Origin: Noviherbaspirillum denitrificans
Lineage (GTDB): Bacteria > Pseudomonadota > Gammaproteobacteria > Burkholderiales > Burkholderiaceae_D
Direction of reading: 5' to 3'
Assembly: GCF_002211445.1 (NCBI RefSeq)
Contig: NZ_LSTO01000001.1
Coordinates: 3,942,964 to 3,977,323, forward strand
Length of the DNA stretch: 34,360 nt
A program made the position numbers and the translations under genes. Numbering within the stretch: position 1 is the stretch's first letter; each line of letters opens with the position of its first letter. Shown piece after piece: positions 7,670-16,484 of this stretch. The notes below the pieces were generated by a model. That model searched no databases. It was not told the DNA's origin and saw only the letters and a list, made by a program, of their open reading frames with translations.

Positions 7670-7672
7670 TCC

Positions 7673-8368
7673 TTATCCGTTCAGTTTCGCCAAACGCTCC
7701 GGTGTACCCACGTCGGTCCAGTCGCCGCGATAGAATTCGCCGCCCACCTGGCCGCGATCGGCATATGCACGCAGGATGGGTGCGATCTGTGCCGAATCGC
7801 CGGGCTTGACCGTATCGAAGATTTCCGTGCGATAGACGCCGATACCCGAAAACGTATAGCGCGGCTCCCCCTCATTGGCGACCGAGAAGCTGTTCAGCGC
7901 GAAATCGCCTTTTTGATGGTGCGGCGGATTCTTCACCAGGTACAGCCACGCCACATCGCGCTTGTCGTGCGGGTGCGGATTGCCCCACATGTCGTTGTCC
8001 TGGAGCACATCCTTGACCTGCTCGAAATCAAAATGCGGGCAAAAGACATCGGCAGCGATCGCGACGAAAGGTTCTTCGCCCAGCAGGTGCCGCGCCTTGG
8101 CGACGCCGCCCGCGGTCTCAAGCGCCGTGCCTTCCGCGGAATACACGATGCGCGCACCGAACTGCGCGCCGTCGCCGAGCGCTTCCTCGATCATGTGGCC
8201 GAGGTGCGCATGGTTGATCACGATGTCCTTGATCCCCGCGCGTACGAGGTTGAGGATGTGCCAGACGATCAGCGGCCGGCCGCGCACTTTCAGCAGCGGC
8301 TTCGGGCAGTCGTCGGTCAGCGGGCGCATCCGCTCGCCGCGTCCGGCGGCGAAAATCATGGCTTTCAT
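7673..8368 (-). CDS. murU: N-acetylmuramate alpha-1-phosphate uridylyltransferase
   Basis: 231-residue sugar-phosphate nucleotidyltransferase. The N-terminal signature AAGRGERMRPLTDDCPKPLL (7-26) is complete, including the glycine loop and the lysine at 23; DWTDVGTPERL near the C-terminus is typical of this family. MurU converts MurNAc-1-phosphate to UDP-MurNAc. The assignment rests on the adjacent amgK, 10 bp upstream, as in the Pseudomonas recycling pathway that bypasses MurA and so lowers dependence on the fosfomycin target. A mannose-1-phosphate guanylyltransferase label is the common alternative for this family, but the amgK partner argues against it. Confidence 0.88.
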   Translation of the reverse strand: MKAMIFAAGRGERMRPLTDDCPKPLLKVRGRPLIVWHILNLVRAGIKDIVINHAHLGHMIEEALGDGAQFGARIVYSAEGTALETAGGVAKARHLLGEEPFVAIAADVFCPHFDFEQVKDVLQDNDMWGNPHPHDKRDVAWLYLVKNPPHHQKGDFALNSFSVANEGEPRYTFSGIGVYRTEIFDTVKPGDSAQIAPILRAYADRGQVGGEFYRGDWTDVGTPERLAKLNG

Positions 8369-8378
8369 TCTATGTTCC

Positions 8379-9404
8379 TCAGAAGGTGAAGCCGGTCGAC
8401 GGACCCTTGTTCTCGAGGTCGTCCAGCAGCACGATCAGCGGCGCCAGCGCCTTGTAGCGGCCGGCCGCCTTGCGCGTGTATTCCATCACCAGCGGCAGGT
8501 CCTTCAGGTAGCCGTCCTTGCCGTCGCGGTGGTAGAGGCGCGCGAAAATGCCGAGCACCTTCAGGTGGCGTTGCAAGCCCATGTATTCGAAATCGCGGTA
8601 AAAGGCGTCGATGTCATGCGACACCGGCAGGCCGGCGCGGCGTGCACGCTCCCAGTAACGGATCGCCCAGTCGAGCACCATTTCCTCGTCCCACTGGATG
8701 TAGGCATCGCGCAGCAGCGACACGAGGTCGTAGGTGATCGGGCCGTACACTGCATCCTGGAAGTCGAGGATGCCGGGATTGCCGCGCTCGGTCACCATCA
8801 GGTTGCGCGAATGGTAGTCGCGGTGGACGTAGACCTGCGGTTGCGCGAGATTGTTCGCCAGCAGGGCTTCGAACACGCTGTCGAGCAGCGCCTTCTGCTT
8901 GTCCGTCATGGTGACGCCGAGGTGCTTGCCGATATACCACTCGGGGAACAGCATCAGTTCGCGATGCAGCAGTGCGCGGTCGTATTCGGGCAGGACCGCC
9001 GGCTTGCTCTGCGCCTGGATCAATACCAGCGCCTCGATCGCATCGATGTAGAGCTTGTGCGCGGTGTCGTGGTTCAGCTGGTGCAGGTAAGTCGTGGTGC
9101 CAAGGTCGGACAGCAGCAGGAAACCGCGCTCGACGTCCTGTTCCAGGACCTTGGGCACGGACACGCCGGCCTCGCCGAAGACTTCGGCGACGTGGATGAA
9201 CGGGCGCACGTCTTCTTGCGGCGGCGGGGCATCCATGGCGATGTAGGTGGCGCCATCGGGCGCGTCAACGCGGAAATAGCGGCGGAAACTGGCATCGGAC
9301 GAGGCCGGGCGGATGGTGTCGGGCAAGACTTTTTCGGCCGAGAGGGTGGCCAGCCATTCTTTCAACTGCGTGAGGCGAAGATCGGAACCGGTATTAAATG
9401 ACAT
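8379..9404 (-). CDS. amgK: Anomeric MurNAc/GlcNAc kinase
   Basis: 341-residue aminoglycoside-phosphotransferase-fold kinase. Visible motifs are SSDASFRRYFR (35-45), the catalytic loop HRDYHSRN (194-201) and the metal-binding DFQD (214-217). AmgK phosphorylates MurNAc (and GlcNAc) at the anomeric carbon, giving the substrate of the next gene, MurU. ATG 9404 starts MSFNTGSDLR and fits the family; a longer open frame to 9743 would run through the divergent lptD promoter and coding region. This is the first gene of the leftward amgK-murU-pepP-ubiH unit, head-to-head with lptD. Confidence 0.9.
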   Translation of the reverse strand: MSFNTGSDLRLTQLKEWLATLSAEKVLPDTIRPASSDASFRRYFRVDAPDGATYIAMDAPPPQEDVRPFIHVAEVFGEAGVSVPKVLEQDVERGFLLLSDLGTTTYLHQLNHDTAHKLYIDAIEALVLIQAQSKPAVLPEYDRALLHRELMLFPEWYIGKHLGVTMTDKQKALLDSVFEALLANNLAQPQVYVHRDYHSRNLMVTERGNPGILDFQDAVYGPITYDLVSLLRDAYIQWDEEMVLDWAIRYWERARRAGLPVSHDIDAFYRDFEYMGLQRHLKVLGIFARLYHRDGKDGYLKDLPLVMEYTRKAAGRYKALAPLIVLLDDLENKGPSTGFTF

Positions 9405-9434
9405 GAAACTACCTGGGTAATGTTGGTGATCCCG

Positions 9435-9461
9435 TTGGCGGGAGGTGAGTTCCCATATAAT
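9435..9461 (+). promoter_or_regulatory. Probable lptD promoter
   Basis: A perfect TATAAT (9456-9461) lies 43 bp before the lptD ATG in the 100-bp amgK/lptD divergent region. The nearest -35-like hexamer is TTGGCG (9435-9440) with a short 15-bp spacer. In E. coli the lptD operon also has an extracytoplasmic-stress promoter; I see no convincing one on this strand. Confidence 0.45.
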
Positions 9462-9504
9462 AAGGGATTCGACCTCAAAAAGCGCCAGCCGACCCCTTCT
9501 TTTC

Positions 9505-11685
9505 ATGAACCGGTTTCCCGCATTTCCCCCTTCACAACTTCGCCTCCGCATCCTTGCCGCCCTTGCCGTAATGGCATTGCCCGCGGCCGTCCCCGCGCAG
9601 GACGTGAAAGGCGGAAACGCCCAGGAAAAGGAGCTCCCGGCCACCATCCGCGCCGAGCAGATGACGGGCCGTCCGGACCGCGAGGTTTTCCTCGAGCGCG
9701 ACGTCGAAATCATCCGCGGGCCGACCACGATCAATGCCGACAAGGCGACCTACCACATTGTGGAAGACGAAGTCGAGGCGCATGGCAATATCCGCATGCG
9801 GCGCTTCGGCGATTCCTATACCGGCGAGGACTTGCGCCTGAAGATCGAGGCGAGCGAGGGTTTCGTGCTGAAACCCACCTACCACCTCCAGCGCAACAAC
9901 GCGCAAGGCGCGGCCGAGCGCATCGATTTCGAAGGCGAAGACCGCGCAACGGTCTACGAAGGCTCGTACAGCACCTGCGAAGGGCCGGATCCGGATTGGT
10001 ACCTGAAATCGGGCAAGCTGGACCTGGACCAGGCGCGCGAAGAGGGTGTTGCGCACCGCACGCTCGTGTATTTCAAGGGCGTGCCCATCCTTGCCGCGCC
10101 GGCGATGTCCTTTCCGCTGACCGATTCGCGCAAGTCGGGCGCGCTGCCGCCCACCATCGGCACCACCAACCGCGGCGGCCTGGAAGTCACCGTACCGTAT
10201 TACTTCAACATCGCGCCGAACCGCGACGTCACGCTGTACCCGAAGATCTATGCACGTCGCGGCCTGCAGCTCGGCGCCGAGGGACGCTACCTGGGCGAAG
10301 ACTACTTCGGCCAGACACGTTTCGAATACCTGCCGAGCGACCAGCAGACCAAGACCGACCGCTACGCGATCACGAGCACACACACACAATTCCTCGCCCC
10401 CGGCCTTGCATGGACCTGGAACCTGAACAGCGCATCGGACGACGATTACCCGACCGACTTCTCGCGCACGATCACGGCGGCCAAACAGCGCCTGCTGCTG
10501 CGCGATACCGCGCTCACCTACGGCACGGCGCTGTGGCAGGCGTCCGCACGCGCCTCGAATTTCCAGGTGCTGCAAGACCCGATCGTGCCCATCGTTCGTC
10601 CGTATGACCGCCTGCCGCAGGTCACGTTCCATGCGGGCAAGCAGGACGTCAACGGATTCGACTGGGATGTCGACTCCGAACTGACCCGCTTCTGGCATCC
10701 GACGCTGCTGCGCGGCGACCGTTTCCTGGTCAATCCGCGCATTGCCTATCCGATGATCCAGCCGGGCTACTTCATCACGCCGAAACTGTCCCTGCATTCG
10801 ACGCGGTACAGCCTCGACAGCCGCACGCCGGTGCCGAACGACAACCTGTCGCGCACGCTGCCCACCCTGTCGCTCGACAGCGGCCTGGTGTTCGAGCGTG
10901 ATGCGCGCTTCTTCGGCAGGGACATGATCCAGACGCTGGAACCGCGCCTGTTCTACGTCTACACGCCCTACAAGGACCAGACGGCCTTCCCGAATTTCGA
11001 CACCGCCGAGGCTGACCTGAGCTTTGCGCAGCTGTTCAGCGAAAACCGCTTCGTCGGCAATGACCGCATCAGCGACGCCAACCAGGTCACCGCGGCGATG
11101 ATTTCGCGCTATATCGAACCGACCGGCGCCGAACGCATGCGCTTCGCGCTCGGCCAGCGCTTCTATTTCACCGAGCAGCGCGTGACGCTGGGCGGCGCGC
11201 GTAACGAAAGCCGTTCCGACCTGCTCCTCTCCGCCTACGGCCAGCTGATGCAGGGCCTGAGCGTCGAAGGCAATGTGCAGTACAGCCAGACCCTGAACTC
11301 GATGAGCCGCGCCAACTACGGCGTGCGCTGGCAACCGGCGCCCAAGCGCGTGCTCAACCTGCAATACCGCCGCGCGCGGCTCAACAACCTGGAGCAGGTC
11401 GACGTGTCGGGCCAGTGGCCCATCGCAGAGCGCTGGTACGGCGTGGCGCGCATGAACTACTCGCTCCCCGACAGCAAGGTCGCGGAAGGCTTGCTCGGCA
11501 TGGAGTACAAGGCCGACTGCTGGGTGTTCCGCATCGTCGGCCAGCGTACGCCGACCGCGACCGGCCTGACCAACACCGCGCTCTTCTTCCAGCTTGAACT
11601 GAGCGGCTTGACACGCCTCGGGTCGAATCCGCTCGAGGCGCTGCGCGCCAACATCCCCGGCTACCAGCTGGTGAACCAACCCTGA
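9505..11685 (+). CDS. lptD: LPS-assembly outer membrane protein LptD
   Basis: 726 residues. A signal peptide (about 1-31, ending AVPA before QDV) precedes an OstA/LptA-like beta-jellyroll domain (about 45-180), then a C-terminal LptD beta-barrel domain ending near the C-terminus. With LptE it forms the translocon that inserts LPS into the outer leaflet. Only two cysteines occur: C158 (YSTCEG) and C672 (KADCWVF). E. coli LptD has four, so here only one inter-domain disulfide is possible. ATG 9505 was chosen because a basic and hydrophobic signal sequence follows directly; a GTG at 9445 in frame would place the TATAAT promoter inside the gene. surA follows after 21 bp. Confidence 0.96.
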   Translation: MNRFPAFPPSQLRLRILAALAVMALPAAVPAQDVKGGNAQEKELPATIRAEQMTGRPDREVFLERDVEIIRGPTTINADKATYHIVEDEVEAHGNIRMRRFGDSYTGEDLRLKIEASEGFVLKPTYHLQRNNAQGAAERIDFEGEDRATVYEGSYSTCEGPDPDWYLKSGKLDLDQAREEGVAHRTLVYFKGVPILAAPAMSFPLTDSRKSGALPPTIGTTNRGGLEVTVPYYFNIAPNRDVTLYPKIYARRGLQLGAEGRYLGEDYFGQTRFEYLPSDQQTKTDRYAITSTHTQFLAPGLAWTWNLNSASDDDYPTDFSRTITAAKQRLLLRDTALTYGTALWQASARASNFQVLQDPIVPIVRPYDRLPQVTFHAGKQDVNGFDWDVDSELTRFWHPTLLRGDRFLVNPRIAYPMIQPGYFITPKLSLHSTRYSLDSRTPVPNDNLSRTLPTLSLDSGLVFERDARFFGRDMIQTLEPRLFYVYTPYKDQTAFPNFDTAEADLSFAQLFSENRFVGNDRISDANQVTAAMISRYIEPTGAERMRFALGQRFYFTEQRVTLGGARNESRSDLLLSAYGQLMQGLSVEGNVQYSQTLNSMSRANYGVRWQPAPKRVLNLQYRRARLNNLEQVDVSGQWPIAERWYGVARMNYSLPDSKVAEGLLGMEYKADCWVFRIVGQRTPTATGLTNTALFFQLELSGLTRLGSNPLEALRANIPGYQLVNQP

Positions 11686-11706
11686 ACCTGACAAAGAACT
11701 GCTTCC

Positions 11707-13080
11707 ATGAAGACTCTTCCGATCATGCGACTCGCAACCCAACCGGTCCGCGCGATTGCGCTTGCCGCCGCTGTCCTGTGCCTCGGCGCCGGCCTGCAGC
11801 AGGATGCCGCCGCGCAGGCGAAACCGGCCGCGCCGCGCGTCTACCTCGCCGACTCGATCATCGCCGTGGTCAACAACGAGGTCATCACGCGCCAGGAACT
11901 GGTCGAGCGCCTGCGACTCGTCGAGCGCCGCATGAAAAACCAGGGCATTGCGCTGCCGCCGCCGCAGGAGTTCCAGCGCCAGCTGCTTGAGCGCATGATC
12001 GTCGACCGCGCACAGCTGCAGCTGGCGAAGGAATATGGCATCCGCGTCGACGATACGATGCTCGACCGCGCGGTGGCCCGCATCGCCGAACAGAACCGCA
12101 TGTCGCTGCAGGAATTCCGCACCACGCTCGAAAAGGAAGGCACGCCGTTCGCGCGCTTCCGCGAAGAGATCCGCGAAGAAATCATGATGCAGCGCCTGCG
12201 CGAGCGCGAGGTGGACAACAAGATCCAGATCACCGAATCCGAAGTCGACAACTACCTCGCCGAGCAGGGCGCGCCGCAGGGCCAGGAGTTCCTGCTGTCG
12301 CACATCCTCGTGCGCACGCCGGAAAACGCCACCGCCGAGCAGATCGCGGAGCGCCGCAAGCGCGCCGAAGAGGTGTTGCAGCAGGTGAATGCCGGCGGCG
12401 ATTTCGCCAAGCTGGCAGCGACCTATTCCGATGCCAATGACGCGCTGACCGGCGGCGACCTCGGATGGCGCAACCAGGACCGCCTGCCGCAGCTGTTCAT
12501 GAGCGCTATCGAAAACCTGAAGCAGGGCGAGGCGTCGCAGATCGTCAAGAGCCCGAACGGCTTCCACATCCTCAAGCTCAACGGCAAGCGCAGCGCCAGC
12601 GTCGTCAAGGCCAGCGGCAACGCCGTGCAGCAGACGCATGCGCGCCACATCCTGATCAAGGTCAACCAGATCGTCACGCCGGCCGACGCCAAGCGCAAGC
12701 TGGTCGAACTGAAGCAACGCCTCGACAACAACGCCGCCAAGTTCGAAGACCTGGCCAAGCTGTTTTCCAACGACCTGTCCGCATCGCGCGGCGGCGACCT
12801 CGGCTGGATTTATCCGGGCGACACCGTTCCCGAGTTCGAACGCGCGATGGATGGGCTCAAGCCGGGTGAAGTCAGCGAACCGATCGAATCGCCGTTCGGC
12901 TACCACCTGATCCAGGTGCTGGAGCGCAAGAAGGACGACGTCTCGCAGGAGCGCCAGCGCCTGATCGCCCGACAGGCGATCCGCGAGCGCAAGCTGGACG
13001 AAGCGACCCAGGACTGGTTGCGCCAGCTGCGCGACCGCGCCTACGTCGAATACCGCTTCGAAAACGCGGAGTCGCGCTGA
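11707..13080 (+). CDS. surA: Periplasmic chaperone/peptidyl-prolyl isomerase SurA
   Basis: 457 residues: a signal peptide (about 1-37, ending AAAQA), the SurA N-terminal chaperone domain (about 45-185, beginning [14 protein letters not shown]), and two parvulin domains (about 195-292 with [11 protein letters not shown] and GGDLGW; about 311-405 with HARHILIKV and SRGGDLGW), then a C-terminal helix. It escorts unfolded outer-membrane proteins, including LptD, which is encoded immediately upstream. Member of the conserved lptD-surA-pdxA-rsmA operon. Confidence 0.97.
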   Translation: MKTLPIMRLATQPVRAIALAAAVLCLGAGLQQDAAAQAKPAAPRVYLADSIIAVVNNEVITRQELVERLRLVERRMKNQGIALPPPQEFQRQLLERMIVDRAQLQLAKEYGIRVDDTMLDRAVARIAEQNRMSLQEFRTTLEKEGTPFARFREEIREEIMMQRLREREVDNKIQITESEVDNYLAEQGAPQGQEFLLSHILVRTPENATAEQIAERRKRAEEVLQQVNAGGDFAKLAATYSDANDALTGGDLGWRNQDRLPQLFMSAIENLKQGEASQIVKSPNGFHILKLNGKRSASVVKASGNAVQQTHARHILIKVNQIVTPADAKRKLVELKQRLDNNAAKFEDLAKLFSNDLSASRGGDLGWIYPGDTVPEFERAMDGLKPGEVSEPIESPFGYHLIQVLERKKDDVSQERQRLIARQAIRERKLDEATQDWLRQLRDRAYVEYRFENAESR

Positions 13081-13088
13081 GCGCCGCC

Positions 13089-14111
13089 ATGAGCAAGCGT
13101 CCGACCATTGCCATCACCTGCGGCGAACCCGCAGGCATCGGTCCCGAGATATCCATCCGGGCGGCATGGGAGCTGCGTGAGGAAGTGCGCGCGGTGCTGA
13201 TCGGCGATGCGGCGCTGCTGTCGATGACGGCGTCCGACATCGATCCGGCCATCCGGCTGGTCGCGATTTCCACGCTGGCCTTCCGCAACAGCGGCTTGCC
13301 GCATCTGCCCGCCGGGCAGATTCCGGTCATCGACTGCCCGCTGGCCGAACCGGCGGTGCCCGGCAAGCTCGACTCCCGCAATGGCAAGGCCGTGCTGCAG
13401 ACGCTCGACGTTGCGATCCGCTATGCGATACAGAAGCAGTTCGATGCCATCGTCACCGCGCCGATGCAGAAGAGCACGATCAACGATGCCGGGGTGCCGT
13501 TCACCGGCCACACCGAATACCTCGCCGAAAAGACACAGACGCCGCAGGTCGTGATGATGCTCGCCGGCGGCAAGCCGATGATGCGCGTGGCGCTGGCGAC
13601 CACGCATTTGCCGCTCAAGGATGTGCCGGCCGCGGTCACCTTCGACAGCCTGTCGCGCACCATCGAGATCATCCATGCCGACCTGCGGAACAAGTTCGGC
13701 ATCGCGCAACCGCGCATCCTCGTCACCGGGCTCAATCCGCATGCAGGAGAGGGCGGCTATCTCGGTCGCGAAGAAATCGACGTCATCACGCCCGTCCTGC
13801 AGGCCATGCAGGCACGCGGCATCGACGCCAAGGGACCGTATCCGGCCGACACGCTGTTCCAGCCCAAATACCTCGAAAACGCCGACTGCGTGCTGGCGAT
13901 GTACCACGACCAGGGCCTGCCGGTGCTCAAGCACGCGAGCTTCGGACACGGCGTCAACATCACCCTCGGCCTGCCGATCATCCGCACCTCGGTCGACCAT
14001 GGCACAGCGCTCGACCTTGCCGCTGCCGGCATCGGCAAAGCGGACCACGGCAGCATGCTCGAAGCGGTCAAGGTTGCCGCGCAAATGGCAGCAGCCTCTC
14101 AGAAGAATTAG
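13089..14111 (+). CDS. pdxA: 4-hydroxythreonine-4-phosphate dehydrogenase
   Basis: 340 residues, the normal size. It catalyses NAD-dependent oxidation of 4-phosphohydroxy-L-threonine in the DXP-dependent route to pyridoxal phosphate. Seen are [13 protein letters not shown] (9-21) and the three metal-binding histidines H173 (TTHLPLK), H218 (LNPHAGEGG) and H273 ([11 protein letters not shown]). It starts 8 bp after surA and ends 2 bp before rsmA, so it is in the same transcript. Confidence 0.97.
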   Translation: MSKRPTIAITCGEPAGIGPEISIRAAWELREEVRAVLIGDAALLSMTASDIDPAIRLVAISTLAFRNSGLPHLPAGQIPVIDCPLAEPAVPGKLDSRNGKAVLQTLDVAIRYAIQKQFDAIVTAPMQKSTINDAGVPFTGHTEYLAEKTQTPQVVMMLAGGKPMMRVALATTHLPLKDVPAAVTFDSLSRTIEIIHADLRNKFGIAQPRILVTGLNPHAGEGGYLGREEIDVITPVLQAMQARGIDAKGPYPADTLFQPKYLENADCVLAMYHDQGLPVLKHASFGHGVNITLGLPIIRTSVDHGTALDLAAAGIGKADHGSMLEAVKVAAQMAAASQKN

Positions 14112-14113
14112 TC

Positions 14114-14881
14114 ATGAAACACATTGCACGCAAGCGCTTCGGCCAGAATTTCCTGACCGACCAACTGGTATTGCACGACATCATCCGCGGAATTGATCCC
14201 CACAAGGATGACGCCATGGTCGAAATCGGCCCCGGCCTTGCCGCAATGACCAGCCTGCTGCTCGAATCGCTCGACAGGCTGCACGTGGTCGAACTCGACC
14301 GCGACCTCGTTGCGCGCTTGAAGAAGAACTTTGATCCGGCACGCCTGGTCATCCATGAAGGCGATGCGTTGAAGTTCGATTTCACGTCCATTCCCGTGCC
14401 GGAAGGGCAGAAGCTGCGCGTGGTCGGCAACCTGCCGTACAACATCTCCAGCCCCCTGCTGTTCCATCTCGCGGAGATCGCACCGCGCGTGAAGGACCAG
14501 CATTTCATGCTGCAGAAGGAAGTGGTCGAGCGCATGGTAGCCGAACCCGGCGGCAAGTCCTATGGCCGACTGTCCGTGATGCTGCAATGGCGCTACTACA
14601 TGGAATTGCTGTTCGTCGTTCCGCCGACGGCTTTCGATCCGCCGCCCAAGGTGGACTCGGCAATCGTGCGCATGATTCCGCTGCCGCAGCCGATGGCATG
14701 CGATGCGGCGAAGCTGGAGCAGGTCGTGACGAAGGCGTTCTCGCAGCGGCGCAAGGTGATCCGCAATTGCGTGGCCGGCATGTTCACCGAGAACGACCTG
14801 GTGGATGCGGGTGTCGATCCGCAAGCGCGTCCGGAAACTGTGCCGGTCGAACAGTTCGTCGCGCTGGCAAACCGCCTCTAA
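14114..14881 (+). CDS. rsmA: 16S rRNA (adenine1518-N6/adenine1519-N6)-dimethyltransferase
   Basis: 255 residues. It dimethylates two adjacent adenines near the 3' end of 16S rRNA using S-adenosylmethionine; loss gives kasugamycin resistance (ksgA). Motifs: KRFGQNFL (7-14), the SAM-binding EIGPGLA (37-43), and the catalytic [12 protein letters not shown] (106-117). Last gene of the lptD operon; E. coli follows with apaG-apaH, which are absent here. A GC-rich hairpin lies 22 bp beyond the stop. Confidence 0.97.
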   Translation: MKHIARKRFGQNFLTDQLVLHDIIRGIDPHKDDAMVEIGPGLAAMTSLLLESLDRLHVVELDRDLVARLKKNFDPARLVIHEGDALKFDFTSIPVPEGQKLRVVGNLPYNISSPLLFHLAEIAPRVKDQHFMLQKEVVERMVAEPGGKSYGRLSVMLQWRYYMELLFVVPPTAFDPPPKVDSAIVRMIPLPQPMACDAAKLEQVVTKAFSQRRKVIRNCVAGMFTENDLVDAGVDPQARPETVPVEQFVALANRL

Positions 14882-14902
14882 CCGAATCGACGCTCCGCGT
14901 AG

Positions 14903-14919
14903 GGTGCGCCTCGCGCACC
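14903..14919. repeat. GC-rich palindrome (REP-like or weak terminator) between rsmA and chrA
   Basis: Perfect 7-bp inverted repeat GGTGCGC (14903-14909) / GCGCACC (14913-14919) with loop CTC. It has no T-run, so it is not a textbook intrinsic terminator. Its sequence resembles short palindromes often scattered between genes in proteobacteria. It lies between convergent genes. Confidence 0.5.
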
Positions 14920-14928
14920 ATTCCGCCC

Positions 14929-15504
14929 CTAAACGAACCCGAACCACCCTAGCAGCGCACCTGCACCCAACAACCACAGCAGGTGCAGCTTCGTCCTCCA
15001 GATCACGAGCGCGGACACGGCAGTCAACAGCCACAGCGGCCAATCCCGCGCCGCATCGTTATGCGTGCTCGTCAGCACCCATCCCGTCGCAACCAGCAAA
15101 GCGATCACGATTGGCGCCATCCCTTGCTTGAACGCCCGCACACCGCGCAGGTTGCGGTTGCGATGGCCCCATTGCGCGGCCAGGTAGGTGAGCGTCGTGC
15201 TGGGCAGCATGATGCCGACCATCGTGACCAGCACGCCGAACAGGCCCATTGCCATGCTGCCGCTGTTGAGGCCGACATGCCAACCCATCAGCGCGACGAA
15301 CAGGATATTCGGACCCGGTGCGGCCTGGGCGATTGCGATCGAGGCCGTGAATTGCGGCTCCGTGAGCCAGCGTGTTTCATCCACCAGATAGCGGTGCATT
15401 TCCGGCGCCGTCGAGATCGCGCCGCCGACGGACAGGATGGACAGGGACAGGTACTGCAGGAAGAGATGCAGCCAGTCGCTCCACTGGAGAGTGATGGCGT
15501 TCAT
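14929..15504 (-). CDS. Chromate transporter, short-chain half protein (second of pair)
   Basis: 191-residue membrane protein of the CHR family, with about five or six hydrophobic helices. Motifs include the FxQY-SxxSVGG region near the N-terminus (SLSILSVGGAIS) and the proline-rich AIAQAAPGPNILFVALMGW. CHR proteins export chromate, or take up related oxyanions, by an antiport-like mechanism. Short-chain members act as heteropairs. Its ATG at 15504 overlaps the stop of the upstream partner by 4 bp. The same frame is open further upstream but lies within the partner gene. Symbol chrA is often used, but substrate is untested. Confidence 0.88.
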   Translation of the reverse strand: MNAITLQWSDWLHLFLQYLSLSILSVGGAISTAPEMHRYLVDETRWLTEPQFTASIAIAQAAPGPNILFVALMGWHVGLNSGSMAMGLFGVLVTMVGIMLPSTTLTYLAAQWGHRNRNLRGVRAFKQGMAPIVIALLVATGWVLTSTHNDAARDWPLWLLTAVSALVIWRTKLHLLWLLGAGALLGWFGFV

Positions 15505-16076
15505 GGCTTGATCTTCCGGTAGGTGAGGAAGTACGCGGTGATGCCGAGGCTGGGCAGCACATAGAGTAGCGGCCAACGCAGCAGCGCGATGGCGGCGAAG
15601 CAGGCGACGGTGAAGGCGAAGCTGACCGGCAGTCCCAGCGGATGGGTTTTCAGCGTGGACAGCAGCCGCAGGCCGGCCGCAGTGATGAGTCCCGCCGCGA
15701 CAGCGCCCATGCCGCGCAAGGCGCCGGCAAGGCCGGGATGGCCGGCGAACTGCGCATAGAAAAAGGTCAGGATCAATACCAGCACCAGCGGCAGCGACAG
15801 CATGCCGGCCAGTGCCGCGAGCGCGCCCGGCAGCCCGAAGTAACGGGCGCCGATCATCAGCGAGAGGTTGACGACATTCGGGCCGGGCATGATCTGTGCG
15901 ACGGCCCATTCTTCGACGAATTCCTCGCGCGTCATCCAGCGCTTTTTCTCGACCAGCTCGTGCTGCACGATCGCGAGCACGCCGCCGAATCCCTGCAGCG
16001 CGAGGAGGGTAAAGGAGATGTAGAGGTCGGAAAGCGACTGCGGGCGCGGCCGGTCTTGCGTAAGGTGCGAATCCAT
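15501..16076 (-). CDS. Chromate transporter, short-chain half protein (first of pair)
   Basis: 191 residues, the N-half-like member of a split CHR transporter. It carries LALQGFGGVLAIVQHELVE, WMTREEFVEEWAVAQIMPGP and NVVNLSLMIG, the standard first CHR motifs, then several hydrophobic helices. It is translationally coupled to the second half (ATGA overlap at 15501-15504), and the two are exactly equal in length. gloA lies 9 bp upstream, so the pair is at the tail of the long glyQ-to-chr array. Confidence 0.88.
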   Translation of the reverse strand: MDSHLTQDRPRPQSLSDLYISFTLLALQGFGGVLAIVQHELVEKKRWMTREEFVEEWAVAQIMPGPNVVNLSLMIGARYFGLPGALAALAGMLSLPLVLVLILTFFYAQFAGHPGLAGALRGMGAVAAGLITAAGLRLLSTLKTHPLGLPVSFAFTVACFAAIALLRWPLLYVLPSLGITAYFLTYRKIKP

Positions 16077-16085
16077 CCTGCCGCG

Positions 16086-16475
16086 TTACGCTCCCGTGCG
16101 TTCGATCAGTTCGATCTTGTAGCCATCCGGATCCTGCACGAAGGCGATCACGGTCGACCCGCCCTTGACCGGGCCGGCTTCACGCGTGACGTTGCCGCCG
16201 GCCGCCTTCACCTGTTCGCAGGTCTTGTACGCGTCCTCGACGCTGATGGCGATGTGGCCGTAGGCGCTGCCCAGGTCGTACTTGTCGACGCCGTAGTTGT
16301 AGGTCAGCTCCAGCTCGGCGTGGTCGGGATTGGTGCCGTAACCGACGAAGGCCAGCGTGTACTGCTGTTCCGGGCGGTCGGTGGTGCGCAGCAGGTTCAT
16401 GCCGAGCACCTTGGTGTAGAAGTCGATGGAGCGTTGCAGGTCGCCGACCCGCAGCATGGTGTGGAGAATGCGCAT
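16086..16475 (-). CDS. gloA: Lactoylglutathione lyase (glyoxalase I)
   Basis: 129 residues. It isomerises the methylglyoxal-glutathione hemithioacetal to S-lactoylglutathione in the cytoplasm. All four metal ligands sit at the E. coli positions: H5 (ILHTMLRV), E56 (AELELTYN), H74 (YGHIAI) and E122 (YKIELIE). The short form with these ligands is the nickel-activated bacterial type. It lies 9 bp after the metalloprotease gene. Confidence 0.96.
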   Translation of the reverse strand: MRILHTMLRVGDLQRSIDFYTKVLGMNLLRTTDRPEQQYTLAFVGYGTNPDHAELELTYNYGVDKYDLGSAYGHIAISVEDAYKTCEQVKAAGGNVTREAGPVKGGSTVIAFVQDPDGYKIELIERTGA

Positions 16476-16484
16476 TTGTTGTTC

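Noticed and set aside
9405-9504. Envelope-stress (sigma-E) promoter in the amgK/lptD gap
   Set aside because: A GGAACT occurs on the minus strand, but the matching -10 (TCACC) is poor and it points toward amgK, not lptD.
9532-12906. Very long open frame (1124 codons) on the minus strand
   Set aside because: It lies antisense to lptD and surA. High GC at third positions keeps the opposite frame open; composition is Arg/Ala/Leu/His-rich with no domain.
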